Positions 9,237-18,233 of a stretch of DNA of 64,000 bases are shown piece by piece. Within the stretch, counting starts at the first letter, position 1. The number at the start of each line of letters is the position of its first letter. The notes under the pieces were generated by a model. It was not told the DNA's origin. It worked only from the letters and a program-made list of their open reading frames with translations, and did not search any database. This DNA comes from a bacterium. Lineage in GTDB: Bacteria > UBP13 > UBA5359. The translations under genes were made by a program, and so were the position numbers. Location of the stretch: positions 1 through 64,000 of the forward strand of contig JAQUEL010000001.1 of the NCBI GenBank assembly GCA_028685295.1, given 5' to 3'.

Positions 9237-9310
9237 TAGTAGAAGCTGAGGATCAGGAGCTTTATCCGTTATTTGGGGTTGAGCAATATGTTATGGACCT
9301 CTACAATACA

Positions 9311-9339
9311 TTGACAGAGAGAACGGTCTCTGTTAAAAT
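9311..9339 (+). promoter_or_regulatory. Promoter of the infC operon
   Basis: TTGACA at 9311-9316, a 17 bp spacer and TAAAAT at 9334-9339. The spacer holds an inverted repeat, CAGAGA and TCTCTG separated by six bases (9315-9332), which could be an operator. Transcription would begin near 9346. Confidence 0.75.
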
Positions 9340-9345
9340 TCAATG

Positions 9346-9488
9346 TAGCTGGAAAGCAGAAGCCGTCCGCTTCTCACCTGCAGGCGCCATCAAGGTTGTT
9401 GGCAGGTAAGTATACTAGATCTACAGGAAAAGGATGGTGTAAGCCATTTTTTTTTGTTTTCCAGCATAATAATCGGAGGTGAGTTAAT
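9346..9488 (+). ncRNA. infC operon leader with attenuator-like hairpins
   Basis: Untranslated leader of about 140 bases. Visible pairings are AGAAGC/GCTTCT (9358-9374), ACCTGC/GCAGGT (9376-9407), and a final hairpin at 9426-9462 in which GGAAAAGGATGG pairs, with G-U pairs, with CCAT and a following run of nine T. The last looks like an intrinsic terminator. This arrangement resembles the L20-controlled leaders ahead of infC-rpmI-rplT in Firmicutes, where L20 feeds back on its own operon. That mechanism is inferred here; no covariance model was run. Confidence 0.6.
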
Positions 9489-10010
9489 ATCAAAGAGTTG
9501 CGTATCAACGAGCGTATTCGTGTTCCTGAAGTCAGAGTTATCGGTAGTGAAAATGAACAACTCGGCATAATGCCTACCAGAGAAGCTCTGGCCAGGGCTC
9601 GTGAGGAAGGACTGGATCTAGTGGAAGTGGCTGCAAATGCAGCGCCTCCTGTTGCTCGGATAATGGATTACGGCAAATTCAAGTATGAGCAGAGCAAGAA
9701 AGCCAAGGAAACACGTCGTAAAGCCAAGCAGATCGAAGTCAAGGAAGTCAAGATGAGGCCTAAAATTGATGAGCATGATTATGATTTCAAGACGCGTAAT
9801 GCCAAAAAGTTTCTCCAGGAAGGCGATAAAGTCAAGATGACTATTATGTTTCGTGGAAGAGAGATGGCACACACGGAATTCGGAATACGGATACTGGAGA
9901 AGGTTGCGGCTGATGTTGCGGATAGCGCTGTTGTTGAGCGGCCTCCAAAGATTGAGGGACGCAACATGACTATGATATTATCACCCAAGCCGGAGGGAAA
10001 GGAGCGTTAA
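9489..10010 (+). CDS. infC: Translation initiation factor IF-3
   Basis: IF-3 prevents early subunit joining and checks initiator tRNA pairing on the 30S subunit. About 173 residues. The N-domain (RINERIRVPEVRVIGSENEQ), the linker with YEQSKKAKETRRK and the C-domain (VKMRPKIDEHDYDFKTRN) are all present. The start is chosen as ATC at 9489, five bases after GGAGGTGAG. A TTG at 9498 is in frame but is 15 bases from the SD. Rare AUU or AUC starts are a known feature of infC and let IF-3 repress its own translation. rpmI follows after 7 bases. Confidence 0.93.
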   Translation: MKELRINERIRVPEVRVIGSENEQLGIMPTREALARAREEGLDLVEVAANAAPPVARIMDYGKFKYEQSKKAKETRRKAKQIEVKEVKMRPKIDEHDYDFKTRNAKKFLQEGDKVKMTIMFRGREMAHTEFGIRILEKVAADVADSAVVERPPKIEGRNMTMILSPKPEGKER

Positions 10011-10017
10011 TACGGAA

Positions 10018-10215
10018 ATGCCTAAGATTAAGACACGCCGGGCCATGGCCAAGCGATTAAAGGTTACCGGTTCTGGAAAGCTTATGCACGACAAGGCCAA
10101 TAAAGGCCATCTTTTGACCAAGAAATCCACCAAGCGCAAGAGAGAATTAGGGCAAGTGGGGATGGTGGCCAAATCAGAAAATAAAAAAGTTCGTAGAATG
10201 GTGCCATATCTTTAA
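10018..10215 (+). CDS. rpmI: 50S ribosomal protein L35
   Basis: Small basic ribosomal protein of 65 residues, full length. The sequence MPKIKTRRAMAKRLKVTGSG and the later HLLTKKSTKRKREL match the family. It lies between infC and rplT as in most bacteria and is probably co-transcribed and controlled from the infC leader. Confidence 0.97.
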   Translation: MPKIKTRRAMAKRLKVTGSGKLMHDKANKGHLLTKKSTKRKRELGQVGMVAKSENKKVRRMVPYL

Positions 10216-10294
10216 ATAAATACTCCATAAGGATTATACGGAATAGTCTGATTAATAGACTTCGGCTTAAAAAGCTGATTAGGAGGGATTTCTT

Positions 10295-10654
10295 ATGCCG
10301 CGAGTTAAACGGGGCGTAATAGCCAATAAACGAAAGAAGAAGATTTTTAAACTGGCGAAGGGCTATCGTGGCGCCAGGAGCAAGCTTTTAAAGACAGCCA
10401 AGGAAGCTATAGCGCATGCATTACAGTATGCATATAGAGATCGTCGGAATAAAAAGCGTGATTTTAGACGTCTTTGGGTTGTAAGAATTAATGCGGCAGC
10501 CAGAAGCAACGGATTATCATACAGCCGTATGGTAAGTGGATTGAAGTTGGCTGGAATTGATATTAATCGTAAGATTTTGGCTGAGCTGGCTGTTAATGAT
10601 GCCGCTGCATTTTCTCGGCTGGCTGAAGTAGCCAAGGAAGCACTTAGCGCCTAA
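10295..10654 (+). CDS. rplT: 50S ribosomal protein L20
   Basis: Basic protein of 119 residues needed early in assembly of the large subunit; in other bacteria it also represses its own operon by binding the leader RNA. The start [20 protein letters not shown] and the helix [20 protein letters not shown] are diagnostic. The ATG has a TAGGAGGG site. It ends the infC operon. A strong hairpin follows at 10673-10699. Confidence 0.97.
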   Translation: MPRVKRGVIANKRKKKIFKLAKGYRGARSKLLKTAKEAIAHALQYAYRDRRNKKRDFRRLWVVRINAAARSNGLSYSRMVSGLKLAGIDINRKILAELAVNDAAAFSRLAEVAKEALSA

Positions 10655-10672
10655 CATAGAGATGGTTGAGAA

Positions 10673-10699
10673 AAAGGAGGCACAAAGCGTGTCTCCTTT
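10673..10699. terminator. Hairpin between rplT and the rRNA methyltransferase
   Basis: An 11 bp stem (AAAGGAGGCAC with GTGTCTCCTTT, one G-U pair) closes a 5 base loop. It lies where the infC operon should end, but only three T follow on the + strand. The left arm contains the only good SD sequence (AGGAGG) ahead of the next gene, so the structure may also control its translation. Confidence 0.55.
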
Positions 10700-10702
10700 G
10701 GT

Positions 10703-11494
10703 ATGTACTGGATGAACAAAATTACTAGTATACATAATGAATGGATGAAGAGAGTGCGTTTATTATCACGTCGTAACAAACGTGATATAGAACATGCCTT
10801 TATCCTGGAGGGATTCAGGCTTTTGATGGAAGCCGCCGTCTCCGGTATTCGCTTCGAGCGTATTTTAGTTGATGAAACCGAGATGTCCCGTGCAGAGCTT
10901 CAAAAAATACCTCAGGAACTGATAATTTCTGTTGCTTCCGGATTATTGGCCCGAATAACTCAGTTACAGGTATCTCCCGGTGTTATAGCAATAGCTCATA
11001 TGCCGAAAGCAGACAAGGGTATCCTTGAGAATGCCTCCTTTATAGCTGCGACTGTAGGTCTCTCCGATCCCGGTAACCTGGGAACAGTTATCAGAACCGC
11101 AGATGCGGTAGGCATGGAAGCCATTTTATTGTCGTCCTCCGTCGACCCATATAATCTCAAGGTTCTTCGGGGAAGCATGGGTTCCGTCTTTCATCTTCCG
11201 ATATTGCAATACGAGGATGCGATAAGGTTGATAAATGATCTGCGTCATTGCGGATTGCAGGCGGTTGCTGCCGATATATCCGGATCGGTACAGCTATATG
11301 AAGCTGATCTAACAGGGAGAATAGCGCTCTTTGTAGGAGCGGAGGCCGCCGGGTTGCCGGATGAATTGTTACGGTTGATGGATATGACTGTGCGCGTGCC
11401 CATGTCTACTCGTGTCGAATCTCTTAATGCTGCTACGGCTTTCTCTGTTATCGCTTATGAGATTTACAGGCAAAAAATTGATTTTCAGGCTTGA
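10703..11494 (+). CDS. TrmH/SpoU family RNA 2'-O-methyltransferase
   Basis: Knotted (SPOUT) methyltransferase that modifies ribose in rRNA or tRNA with S-adenosylmethionine, 263 residues. An N-terminal substrate-binding domain (about 1-100) precedes the catalytic domain with three SpoU motifs: SDPGNLGTVIRTADAVG, LFVGAEAAGLPDEL and VRVPMSTRVESLNAATAFSV. It resembles the 23S rRNA enzymes often encoded near rplT. ATG 10703 and ATG 10712 are both possible starts; neither has an unstructured SD. The stop codon overlaps the -35 box of the tRNA-Gly promoter. The exact target nucleotide is not predictable. Confidence 0.88.
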   Translation: MYWMNKITSIHNEWMKRVRLLSRRNKRDIEHAFILEGFRLLMEAAVSGIRFERILVDETEMSRAELQKIPQELIISVASGLLARITQLQVSPGVIAIAHMPKADKGILENASFIAATVGLSDPGNLGTVIRTADAVGMEAILLSSSVDPYNLKVLRGSMGSVFHLPILQYEDAIRLINDLRHCGLQAVAADISGSVQLYEADLTGRIALFVGAEAAGLPDELLRLMDMTVRVPMSTRVESLNAATAFSVIAYEIYRQKIDFQA

Positions 11495-11518
11495 CATAGC
11501 ATCTCACGATGATATAAT
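11491..11518 (+). promoter_or_regulatory. Promoter of tRNA-Gly
   Basis: TTGACA at 11491-11496, a 16 bp spacer and TATAAT at 11513-11518. The -35 box overlaps the stop codon of the methyltransferase gene. Transcription would begin about a dozen bases before the tRNA. Confidence 0.8.
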
Positions 11519-11537
11519 TCTATGGTAGAAATGGCGA

Positions 11538-11612
11538 GCGGAAGTGGCTCAGTGGTAGAGCATCGCCTTGCCAAGGCGAGGGTCGCGGGTTCGAATCCCG
11601 TCTTCCGCTCCA
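11538..11612 (+). tRNA. tRNA-Gly (anticodon GCC)
   Basis: All arms fold: acceptor GCGGAAG with CTTCCGC, D stem GCTC with GAGC, anticodon stem TCGCC with GGCGA around loop TTGCCAA, and T arm GCGGG/CCCGT with TTCGAAT. CCA is encoded at 11610-11612. It has its own promoter and terminator. Confidence 0.97.
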
Positions 11613-11627
11613 CTTTTTCGATATTGA

Positions 11628-11660
11628 CCCTGCTCATTTATTGAGAGGGTTATATTTTTT
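11628..11660 (+). terminator. Intrinsic terminator after tRNA-Gly
   Basis: CCCT and CTCA pair with TGAG and AGGG, with one bulged G, around a TTTAT loop. The stem is followed by TTATATTTTTT. Confidence 0.7.
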
Positions 11661-11678
11661 GGCTTATGAAACGACTCT

Positions 11679-11706
11679 TTGACGGTGTGCTCTACATTAT
11701 TATAAC
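11679..11706 (+). promoter_or_regulatory. Promoter of tig-clpP
   Basis: TTGACG at 11679-11684, a 16 bp spacer and TATAAC at 11701-11706, about 46 bases before the tig start codon. Confidence 0.6.
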
Positions 11707-11752
11707 CGGTTGCATGTCGATCAAGGACATGATGTCGGCGGAGGATGCATAA

Positions 11753-13048
11753 ATGCAGGTAACAATGGATAAGCTTGAGGGGAGCAAGGTAAAGCTTGCA
11801 ATTGAGGTTGAGGCAGAGCGTGTGAATAAGGCTGTGGCCGACGCTTATGTCAAGGTGCGAGGCCAGGTAAAGATACCCGGCTTTCGTAGGGGGAAAGCGC
11901 CACGTAACATACTGGAAGCTTATGTAGGCAAAGGCGTGTTATATGAAGAAGCCATGGAGAAATTGCTGCCCGAGGTTTATAACGAAGCGGTCAAACAGGC
12001 AAAGGTTTCGCCGGTGGACCAGCCATCTGTCGATATCGAGCAGTTTGAGGAAGAGAAGCCGTTTATATTCAGCGCTGAAATAGTTGTGAAGCCCGAAGTT
12101 ACAATAGAGGGATACAAGGGTATAGATATAGAGAAGAAGAGGGTTGAAATATCTGACGAGGATGTTGAAAAAGAGCTGCGTTCTTTGCAGGAGCGGTTGG
12201 CGACATATGATGTTGATAATGAAGCCAGGGCTGCAAAGGGTGATATTCTGGTAATTGACTTTGAGGGCACCATTGACGATCTTCCCTTTGAAGGCGGTAA
12301 AGCCGAAGGAATTACCCTGGAGTTGGGGGCCGGTCGTTTTATGCCGGAATTCGAGGATGCATTAATGAATGCCGGCGGAGGTGAAGAACGGCAAGCTACT
12401 ATTACCTTCCCGGAGGACTACCATGGCGCTGACGTGGCAGGTAAAACGGCGGTTTTCAAAATCAAGGTAAACGAGGTAAGAGTGAGAAAGCTGCCGGAGA
12501 TTGACGATGAACTGGTAAAGAGGATCAGCGCCAGCCAGGATGTTGCATCATTCCGCGAAGAACTGAAAACCCATTTGTCTGCTCAAGCAGAGAGCGATGT
12601 TGAGCGGAAAATGCGGGATGATGTAGTTGAACAGGCGGCAGAAAAAGCTCAGGTTGGGATTCCTGAGGTTATGATCGAGCATGAGATAGATCATATGCTG
12701 AAGGATATGGATCTAAGGTTGCAATATCAGCAGAGTTCATTACAAAATTATCTGGAAACAATCGGCAAAGATGAAGCGGCCTTGCGTGAAGATTTCAAAC
12801 CGCAGGCTGAAAGCCGGATAAAGGCGGAGTTGTCATTAGATACCATTGCAGCAATTGAGGAGCTTGAGGTGCCTCAGGAAGAGATTGACAGGGCGCTGGA
12901 AGATATTGCTCGTAAATATGGGCAGAAACCGGAACAGTTTGCCAAAAAGGTTACCGAAGATCAGCTAGCAGCTATAAAAGAGGGTATTCTTAGAGATAAG
13001 GCGATAGAGTTCTTGTTAAAAAATGCAAATATAAAGGAGGTTGCCTGA
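11753..13048 (+). CDS. tig: Trigger factor
   Basis: Ribosome-bound chaperone and peptidyl-prolyl isomerase, 431 residues, the normal length. The ribosome-docking loop is present ([17 protein letters not shown]), then the FKBP-type isomerase domain (about 150-240, [20 protein letters not shown]) and the helical C-terminal chaperone arms. ATG 11753 follows GGCGGAGG. The TGA stop shares one base with the clpP ATG, so folding and proteolysis genes are translated together, the same tig-clpP-clpX order found in many bacteria. Confidence 0.96.
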   Translation: MQVTMDKLEGSKVKLAIEVEAERVNKAVADAYVKVRGQVKIPGFRRGKAPRNILEAYVGKGVLYEEAMEKLLPEVYNEAVKQAKVSPVDQPSVDIEQFEEEKPFIFSAEIVVKPEVTIEGYKGIDIEKKRVEISDEDVEKELRSLQERLATYDVDNEARAAKGDILVIDFEGTIDDLPFEGGKAEGITLELGAGRFMPEFEDALMNAGGGEERQATITFPEDYHGADVAGKTAVFKIKVNEVRVRKLPEIDDELVKRISASQDVASFREELKTHLSAQAESDVERKMRDDVVEQAAEKAQVGIPEVMIEHEIDHMLKDMDLRLQYQQSSLQNYLETIGKDEAALREDFKPQAESRIKAELSLDTIAAIEELEVPQEEIDRALEDIARKYGQKPEQFAKKVTEDQLAAIKEGILRDKAIEFLLKNANIKEVA

Positions 13049-13638
13049 TGTCATTAGTTCCTATTGTTGTTGAACAGACCGCCCGGGGTGAGCGTTCATA
13101 TGATATATACTCCAGGTTGCTTAAAGACAGAATTATCTTCATAGGGACGCCTATTTCTGATGATGTAGCCAATACAATTATCGCTCAGCTTTTATTTCTG
13201 GAGAAGGAAGATCCTGATAAGGATATAGATTTTTATATCAACTCTCCCGGCGGCGTCGTCAGTGCCGGTCTGGCTATCTATGATGCTATGCAATTGGTGA
13301 AGCCGGATGTTTCCACTATTTGCATGGGACAAGCCGCCAGCATGGCAGCACTTCTTCTTGCAGCGGGTACCCCCGGCAAGCGTTTTGCGTTACCTTATGC
13401 GCGTATTATGATTCATCAGCCGCTCGGAGGCGCACAGGGACAGGCAACGGATATCGATATTCAGGCCAGGGAGATATTGCGCATACGAGCCATACTCAAC
13501 GATATTCTTGCCAGGCATACGAAACAACCGCTGGACAGAATAGAGAAGGATACAGATAGAGATTTCTTTATGTCCGCAGATGATGCCAGGGATTACGGCA
13601 TTGTAGATAAAGTGATTGCAACCAGAGCCGAGAGATAG
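13048..13638 (+). CDS. clpP: ATP-dependent Clp protease proteolytic subunit
   Basis: Serine protease that forms the double-ring chamber used by ClpX, 196 residues. The catalytic triad is intact: S98 in [13 protein letters not shown]123 in [10 protein letters not shown] and D172 in DTDRDFFMS. The N-terminus ([20 protein letters not shown]) is the short, self-processed type. It starts within the tig stop codon; clpX follows after 54 bases. Confidence 0.97.
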   Translation: MSLVPIVVEQTARGERSYDIYSRLLKDRIIFIGTPISDDVANTIIAQLLFLEKEDPDKDIDFYINSPGGVVSAGLAIYDAMQLVKPDVSTICMGQAASMAALLLAAGTPGKRFALPYARIMIHQPLGGAQGQATDIDIQAREILRIRAILNDILARHTKQPLDRIEKDTDRDFFMSADDARDYGIVDKVIATRAER

Positions 13639-13692
13639 TATAATGTTTAATGCTGAAAGGCAGGTTACAGGCTAATTAATGGAGATGATAAG

Positions 13693-14949
13693 ATGCAATT
13701 AAAATGCTCTTTTTGTGGTAAGAGCAGAGAGCAAGTTAAAAAGCTTGTTGCAGGTCCGGGTGTATATATATGTGATGAATGTATAGGATTATGCAATGAG
13801 ATCATAGAGGAAGAGGTTTACAAGGATATCGTCGAGAGTCCGGAGATGGAAATTATCGATATCCCGAAGCCCAAAGAGATATATGATATATTGAATCAAT
13901 ATGTAGTTGGGCAGACTAATGCCAAGAAGGTGTTGGCGGTAGCGGTTTATAATCACTATAAGAGGATAAGCGTTGAAGCCAAAGTTGATGATGTGGAGCT
14001 GCAAAAAAGTAACATCATGCTTATAGGGCCTACAGGATCCGGTAAGACGCTGTTAGCGCAGACGCTGGCCAGGGTAATTGATGTGCCGTTCTGCATAGTT
14101 GATGCAACCTCTTTGACAGAGGCCGGCTATGTAGGAGAAGACGTTGAAAATATATTGTTACGGCTTATACAAGCTGCCGAATATGATATCAAAAGGGCTG
14201 AACGGGGCATTATTTATATAGATGAGATTGATAAGATTGCCAAAAAAGCTGATAATCCATCTATAACGCGTGATGTCTCCGGTGAGGGCGTACAGCAGGC
14301 TCTCTTGAAAATACTCGAAGGAACGATTGCTAGCGTGCCTCCTCAGGGAGGGCGAAAGCACCCGCATCAAGAGTATCTGCAGATAAATACTCAGAATATA
14401 CTCTTTATTTGCGGAGGTGCTTTCAATGGCCTGGAGGATATAATCACTTCCAGGATCAGCAATCATACCATCGGGTTCAGAGCACAAATACAGGGCAAGA
14501 AAGAGCGATCCATAGGACGTATTCTTGCCAAGGTAATGCCGGATGACCTGTTGAAATTCGGCCTTATACCCGAGTTTATCGGACGGCTGCCCGTAGTGGC
14601 CACATTGGATCAGCTTGATGCAAAGGATCTGATACGGATATTGACGGAGCCCAGGAACGCCCTTGTTAAGCAATATCAGAAGTTCTTCTCTCTTGATGAG
14701 GTAGAGCTGATGTTTACCAGAGAAGCGGTAGCGGCTATTGCAACGCAGGCAATGGCGCGTGGCACCGGCGCCAGGGGTTTGAGGATGATACTGGAAGAGG
14801 TTATGCTCAACATAATGTATGAGATACCCTCCCAAAAAGACATAAAGCAGTGTAAAGTAACTGCTGAGGTAGTGGAGAGAAGACTGGATCCTGAAATTGT
14901 CTATATCAAGGATATGAAGACGAAAAAGGGTCGTAAGGAAACGGCATAA
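13693..14949 (+). CDS. clpX: ATP-dependent Clp protease ATP-binding subunit ClpX
   Basis: AAA+ unfoldase that recognises substrates and feeds them to ClpP, 418 residues. An N-terminal C4 zinc-binding domain ([18 protein letters not shown]) precedes the AAA+ core with Walker A GPTGSGKT, Walker [10 protein letters not shown] and the arginine-rich sensor region [11 protein letters not shown]. The ClpP-docking loop (IGF type) is present as TIGFRAQ. ATG 13693 has a GGAGATGA site. A tRNA gene follows within 15 bases. Confidence 0.97.
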   Translation: MQLKCSFCGKSREQVKKLVAGPGVYICDECIGLCNEIIEEEVYKDIVESPEMEIIDIPKPKEIYDILNQYVVGQTNAKKVLAVAVYNHYKRISVEAKVDDVELQKSNIMLIGPTGSGKTLLAQTLARVIDVPFCIVDATSLTEAGYVGEDVENILLRLIQAAEYDIKRAERGIIYIDEIDKIAKKADNPSITRDVSGEGVQQALLKILEGTIASVPPQGGRKHPHQEYLQINTQNILFICGGAFNGLEDIITSRISNHTIGFRAQIQGKKERSIGRILAKVMPDDLLKFGLIPEFIGRLPVVATLDQLDAKDLIRILTEPRNALVKQYQKFFSLDEVELMFTREAVAAIATQAMARGTGARGLRMILEEVMLNIMYEIPSQKDIKQCKVTAEVVERRLDPEIVYIKDMKTKKGRKETA

Positions 14950-14963
14950 GCCGTAAATATTGA

Positions 14964-15039
14964 GGGCGGTTAGCTCAGGGGTTAGATCGCTTGCTTGACA
15001 CGCAAGAGGCCACTGGTTCGATTCCAGTACCGCCCACCA
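14964..15039 (+). tRNA. tRNA-Val (anticodon GAC)
   Basis: Acceptor GGGCGGT pairs with ACCGCCC, anticodon stem CTTGC with GCAAG around loop TTGACAC, and T stem ACTGG with CCAGT around TTCGATT. CCA is encoded at 15037-15039. The D stem GCTC/GATC has one C-T mismatch (positions 11-24), a minor oddity. An intrinsic terminator follows. Confidence 0.94.
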
Positions 15040-15051
15040 CTTCACATAATC

Positions 15052-15084
15052 AGAAAACTCGTTTTGCAGCGGGTTTTCTTTTTT
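15052..15084 (+). terminator. Intrinsic terminator after clpX/tRNA-Val
   Basis: A 10 bp stem (AGAAAACTCG with CGGGTTTTCT, one G-U pair) closes an 8 base loop and is followed by five T. The next 235 bases to the radical SAM gene hold AT-rich stretches, but I see no clear promoter there. Confidence 0.85.
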
Positions 15085-15319
15085 GATGCGAGAGACATAA
15101 TGGTTCAGTAATACTAAAGCTGTATTCCGCAGTATCTCTTATAATATATAATAATCTTTAAGGTAATGTTTGCTCAGAAGTTTTGAAGGCATAATGATAC
15201 CTCTATGTCGGGCGTATGCTTGCTGATATACCGGATAATCACGACGTGTATTAATAAGTGCAGGACAAACACTTTTACTATCGAATAAATTAATAGTAGT
15301 TAAAAAAGGCGGTGTAGTA

Positions 15320-16969
15320 GTGGCTAAAGGGTTTCTTGTTAGTTATGCCGGTTATCCATATACTCCCAGTAGCCTTATGCCTGATAACGGTCTGGCCAGT
15401 TTAGCAGGTTCATTGCTGAATGCAGGTCATGAGGTTACCATTTTGGATTACGGTACAGTTGAAATAATCGGTAGATTGATGCCTGCTTCATATAAAGATA
15501 GGCTTAAAAGCATATATGACGCACTAGCGAATGGTGAGCATGGTGGCCTTTGGAATCGGCTTTATCGGTTATACAAGTTTACGCAGCTTAAAAGGTTGGA
15601 TAATACATTATCCGCAGTTCATAATAGAGAAGCAGCGGCTATGGCAGGAGAGCTTTCTGCTCTTGTCGGCAGGGAACGCCCTGACTTTATTGGATTCAAG
15701 CTCTGGAATGGAGACGGCTTTTACGGATCTATATTAATGGCTGAGAGGATCAGGCGTGATTATCCTCATATACGTATTTATGGCGGCGGCCCGCATGTCT
15801 ATCTCTTCAGGGAGATGATTCTGGAAAAATCGGATGTATTTGATGCCCTGGTCTGTGATGAGGGAGAGGAAGCTTTACTTCAGCTTGTTGAAAGTAGTAA
15901 CAGCCTAAAGGATATTCCCAATATCATCTACAAAGACAATGGTAGGATTGTAAGTAATCCTGTTCAACGGCCGCAAAACCTGGATGATCTGCCGTATCCG
16001 GTATACGATGAGAACGTATATCCGGCCATGAAAGGCAACAGCAAAATCAAGGTAATGGTGTTGGATGAGAGCAGAGGATGCATCTATACCTGTCCATTTT
16101 GTCCGCAAAGTTCTCGTGATGATAACAAATGGCGTAAGAAATCTGCTGTCAGGATAGTAGATGAGGTAGAGCGTGCTTATAAAAAGCTCGGCGTAAAATT
16201 ATTCCGATTTGGCGGTCAATTCACTCCCGGCAAGCTGATGGAGGAAGTAGCCGCAGAGATATTGCGCAGGAAGCTGAAAATAAAGTTTACTTCATTCAGC
16301 CATATTAATACAATGCGTAACACCGATTTTTCACTTCTCCGTCAGGCTGGATTGATTGCTGTGTTTTTCGGTGTAGAATCCTGCAGTCAGACTATATTGG
16401 ATGGCTCGCTGGAGAAGCATACCACGGTGGAAGATATAGAAGCCGTATTGCTGAAGAGTAAAGAAGCGGGAATAATCACGGTTGTCAGTATTATATACCC
16501 GGCTCCGGGCGATAATGAAATAACTCGCAGGGAGACCATCTATACGCTGTTGCGCGTGCGTCCGGACTCCGTTTTAGTCTACTTTCCCGGCATATATCCC
16601 CATAGCCGCTGGGCCAGAAATCCGGAGAAGTATAATATTCATCTGGGAAAAAATTACGCCGAGGATAATATGGACTATAAGATCAAGACTATGTATCCGC
16701 CACAATTCTGGAAACCGCTTCCATACACTGTGGACGGTAAGGACTTTAAGGCTTTTACGGCTGAAACTGCGGAGTTTGTCGCCGAATTGGAGAGAAATAG
16801 CCTGACAACTTATATGACGGATGAATCTATGCTGCTCAGTCGGATATTGAATATGGAAGCATCGACATACGCTTCAGAGATAAAGCGTATGTTCTATATC
16901 GGTGAAAAGGATGCTATTGCTGATCTGGTAGGAAAAATCAATGAGAAGGCAATCGGCAATCATGTATGA
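15320..16969 (+). CDS. B12-binding-type radical SAM protein
   Basis: Radical SAM enzyme of 549 residues in the class with an N-terminal Rossmann-like region related to cobalamin binding. The [4Fe-4S] cysteines are C254, C258 and C261 in CIYTCPFC. The N-terminal part has the strand-glycine pattern of the B12 fold (IRIYGGGPHVYL) and the usual link region (DLPYPVYDE), but no clear cobalamin-ligating histidine motif, so B12 use is uncertain. GTG 15320 follows an AAGGCGG site. It stands 13 bases before a ketosynthase gene, which suggests work on a fatty or polyketide-like product. The reaction is not known. Confidence 0.8.
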   Translation: MAKGFLVSYAGYPYTPSSLMPDNGLASLAGSLLNAGHEVTILDYGTVEIIGRLMPASYKDRLKSIYDALANGEHGGLWNRLYRLYKFTQLKRLDNTLSAVHNREAAAMAGELSALVGRERPDFIGFKLWNGDGFYGSILMAERIRRDYPHIRIYGGGPHVYLFREMILEKSDVFDALVCDEGEEALLQLVESSNSLKDIPNIIYKDNGRIVSNPVQRPQNLDDLPYPVYDENVYPAMKGNSKIKVMVLDESRGCIYTCPFCPQSSRDDNKWRKKSAVRIVDEVERAYKKLGVKLFRFGGQFTPGKLMEEVAAEILRRKLKIKFTSFSHINTMRNTDFSLLRQAGLIAVFFGVESCSQTILDGSLEKHTTVEDIEAVLLKSKEAGIITVVSIIYPAPGDNEITRRETIYTLLRVRPDSVLVYFPGIYPHSRWARNPEKYNIHLGKNYAEDNMDYKIKTMYPPQFWKPLPYTVDGKDFKAFTAETAEFVAELERNSLTTYMTDESMLLSRILNMEASTYASEIKRMFYIGEKDAIADLVGKINEKAIGNHV

Positions 16970-16982
16970 GAGAGGGATACGC

Positions 16983-18233
16983 ATGCGCCGCGTTGTAATT
17001 ACGGGTATAGGCGCTATTTCACCAAACGGTTCAAGTAAAGATGCCTTCTGGGAAGCAATTAAAGCTGGGCGATCCGGAGTGGGCCCGCTTACACGTGTAG
17101 ATGCTAAGGCATATCCTATAAAGATAGCCGGCCAGGTGGATGATTTTGATCCTAAGGCTTACATGGAAGCAAAGAAGGCTCGTCGCCTGAAGCGTTTTTC
17201 ACAGTTTGCAGTAGCTGCTGCCAAGATGGCGATCAGTGATGCTGATTATCCCCTCCAGGAAAAGGACCCTTATCGTTATGGCGCATGCTTTGGCAGCACA
17301 ATGGCAGGATATATGGCCGATAAGGAGCATGCCGCTTTTTCAAAGCGAGGTGTCAGCGGCATAAGCCCGGCAGCCTGGACAGAGCTTACTTCTCATTCCT
17401 CTACGGCGTATGTTTGCATCGAATTGGGATTGAAAGGGCCTGCCAGCTCAATCTCTGCGGGTTGTTGTACAGGATTGGAAGCTGTGGGGTGGGGCTATAG
17501 AGCTATTGCGAATAATAATGCCGATATGGTTGTTTGCGGTGCATCTGAAGCGCCGATAACTGCCTTTGGCTTTTCAATTATGTGTGCCAGTCGTATTCTG
17601 ACCACTTTCCAGGGAGATCCTGCCAGGGCATCACGTCCTTTTGCTGCAGGAAGAGACGGTGCGGTTCTTAGCGAAGGTGGGGCTGCTCTTATCCTTGAGG
17701 AGTTGGACCACGCTCTTGCGCGAGGTGCGCGAATATATGCCGAAGTTCTGGGATACGCTTCCTGTGGAGAGGCATCTGATATGGTGGATACCGACCCTGA
17801 AGGTGCAGCCATTGCGGAAGCCTTTGCAGAGGTGCTTTCTCATGCACAACTAACCGGAGAGGATATCGATTATGTTCATGCCCATGGCACGGGATTTCCT
17901 GCCGGTGATATTGCCGATACCAATGCCATAAAGCGCATATTGGAGGAACGGGCATACTCTATCCCTGTCAATTCGATTCGTTCAATGATAGGGCAGGCTC
18001 TGGCTGCAGGAGGTGCACTGCAGGCGGCTTCCACCGCATTATCCGTATATCATGGAATAGTACCCCCAACGATTAATTGTGAGACTCCCGATCCTCTTTG
18101 TGATCTTGATTACGTTACAGAGGGTGCTAGAAACGTTCGGATCAGATATGCACTGATGAATGGCACCAGCGTAGGTGGAACTCATGCAGCCTTACTCTTC
18201 GGAAATTATGGCAAACAATGGAGCTGCCGATAA
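16983..18233 (+). CDS. Beta-ketoacyl synthase (FabF-like) with altered active site
   Basis: Thiolase-fold condensing enzyme of 416 residues, the usual KAS II length. The nucleophile aligns with C161 (SISAGCCTGLEAVG) and the first histidine is H301 (VHAHGTG). In normal KAS enzymes a Lys and a second His follow in a KSMxGH motif. Here the motif reads RSMIGQ, so Lys is Arg333 and His is Gln338. Condensation chemistry may therefore be changed or lost. ATG 16983 is chosen because GAGAGGG lies seven bases upstream; the frame is open from 16941. It follows a radical SAM gene, and its stop overlaps the next gene's start (TAATG). It is not the main fabF in any visible fatty-acid operon. Confidence 0.82.
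   Translation: MRRVVITGIGAISPNGSSKDAFWEAIKAGRSGVGPLTRVDAKAYPIKIAGQVDDFDPKAYMEAKKARRLKRFSQFAVAAAKMAISDADYPLQEKDPYRYGACFGSTMAGYMADKEHAAFSKRGVSGISPAAWTELTSHSSTAYVCIELGLKGPASSISAGCCTGLEAVGWGYRAIANNNADMVVCGASEAPITAFGFSIMCASRILTTFQGDPARASRPFAAGRDGAVLSEGGAALILEELDHALARGARIYAEVLGYASCGEASDMVDTDPEGAAIAEAFAEVLSHAQLTGEDIDYVHAHGTGFPAGDIADTNAIKRILEERAYSIPVNSIRSMIGQALAAGGALQAASTALSVYHGIVPPTINCETPDPLCDLDYVTEGARNVRIRYALMNGTSVGGTHAALLFGNYGKQWSCR

Noticed and set aside
14158-15045. 295 residue open frame on the minus strand opposite clpX and tRNA-Val
   Set aside because: It is fully antisense to an intact clpX and a tRNA, with no domain or SD of its own.
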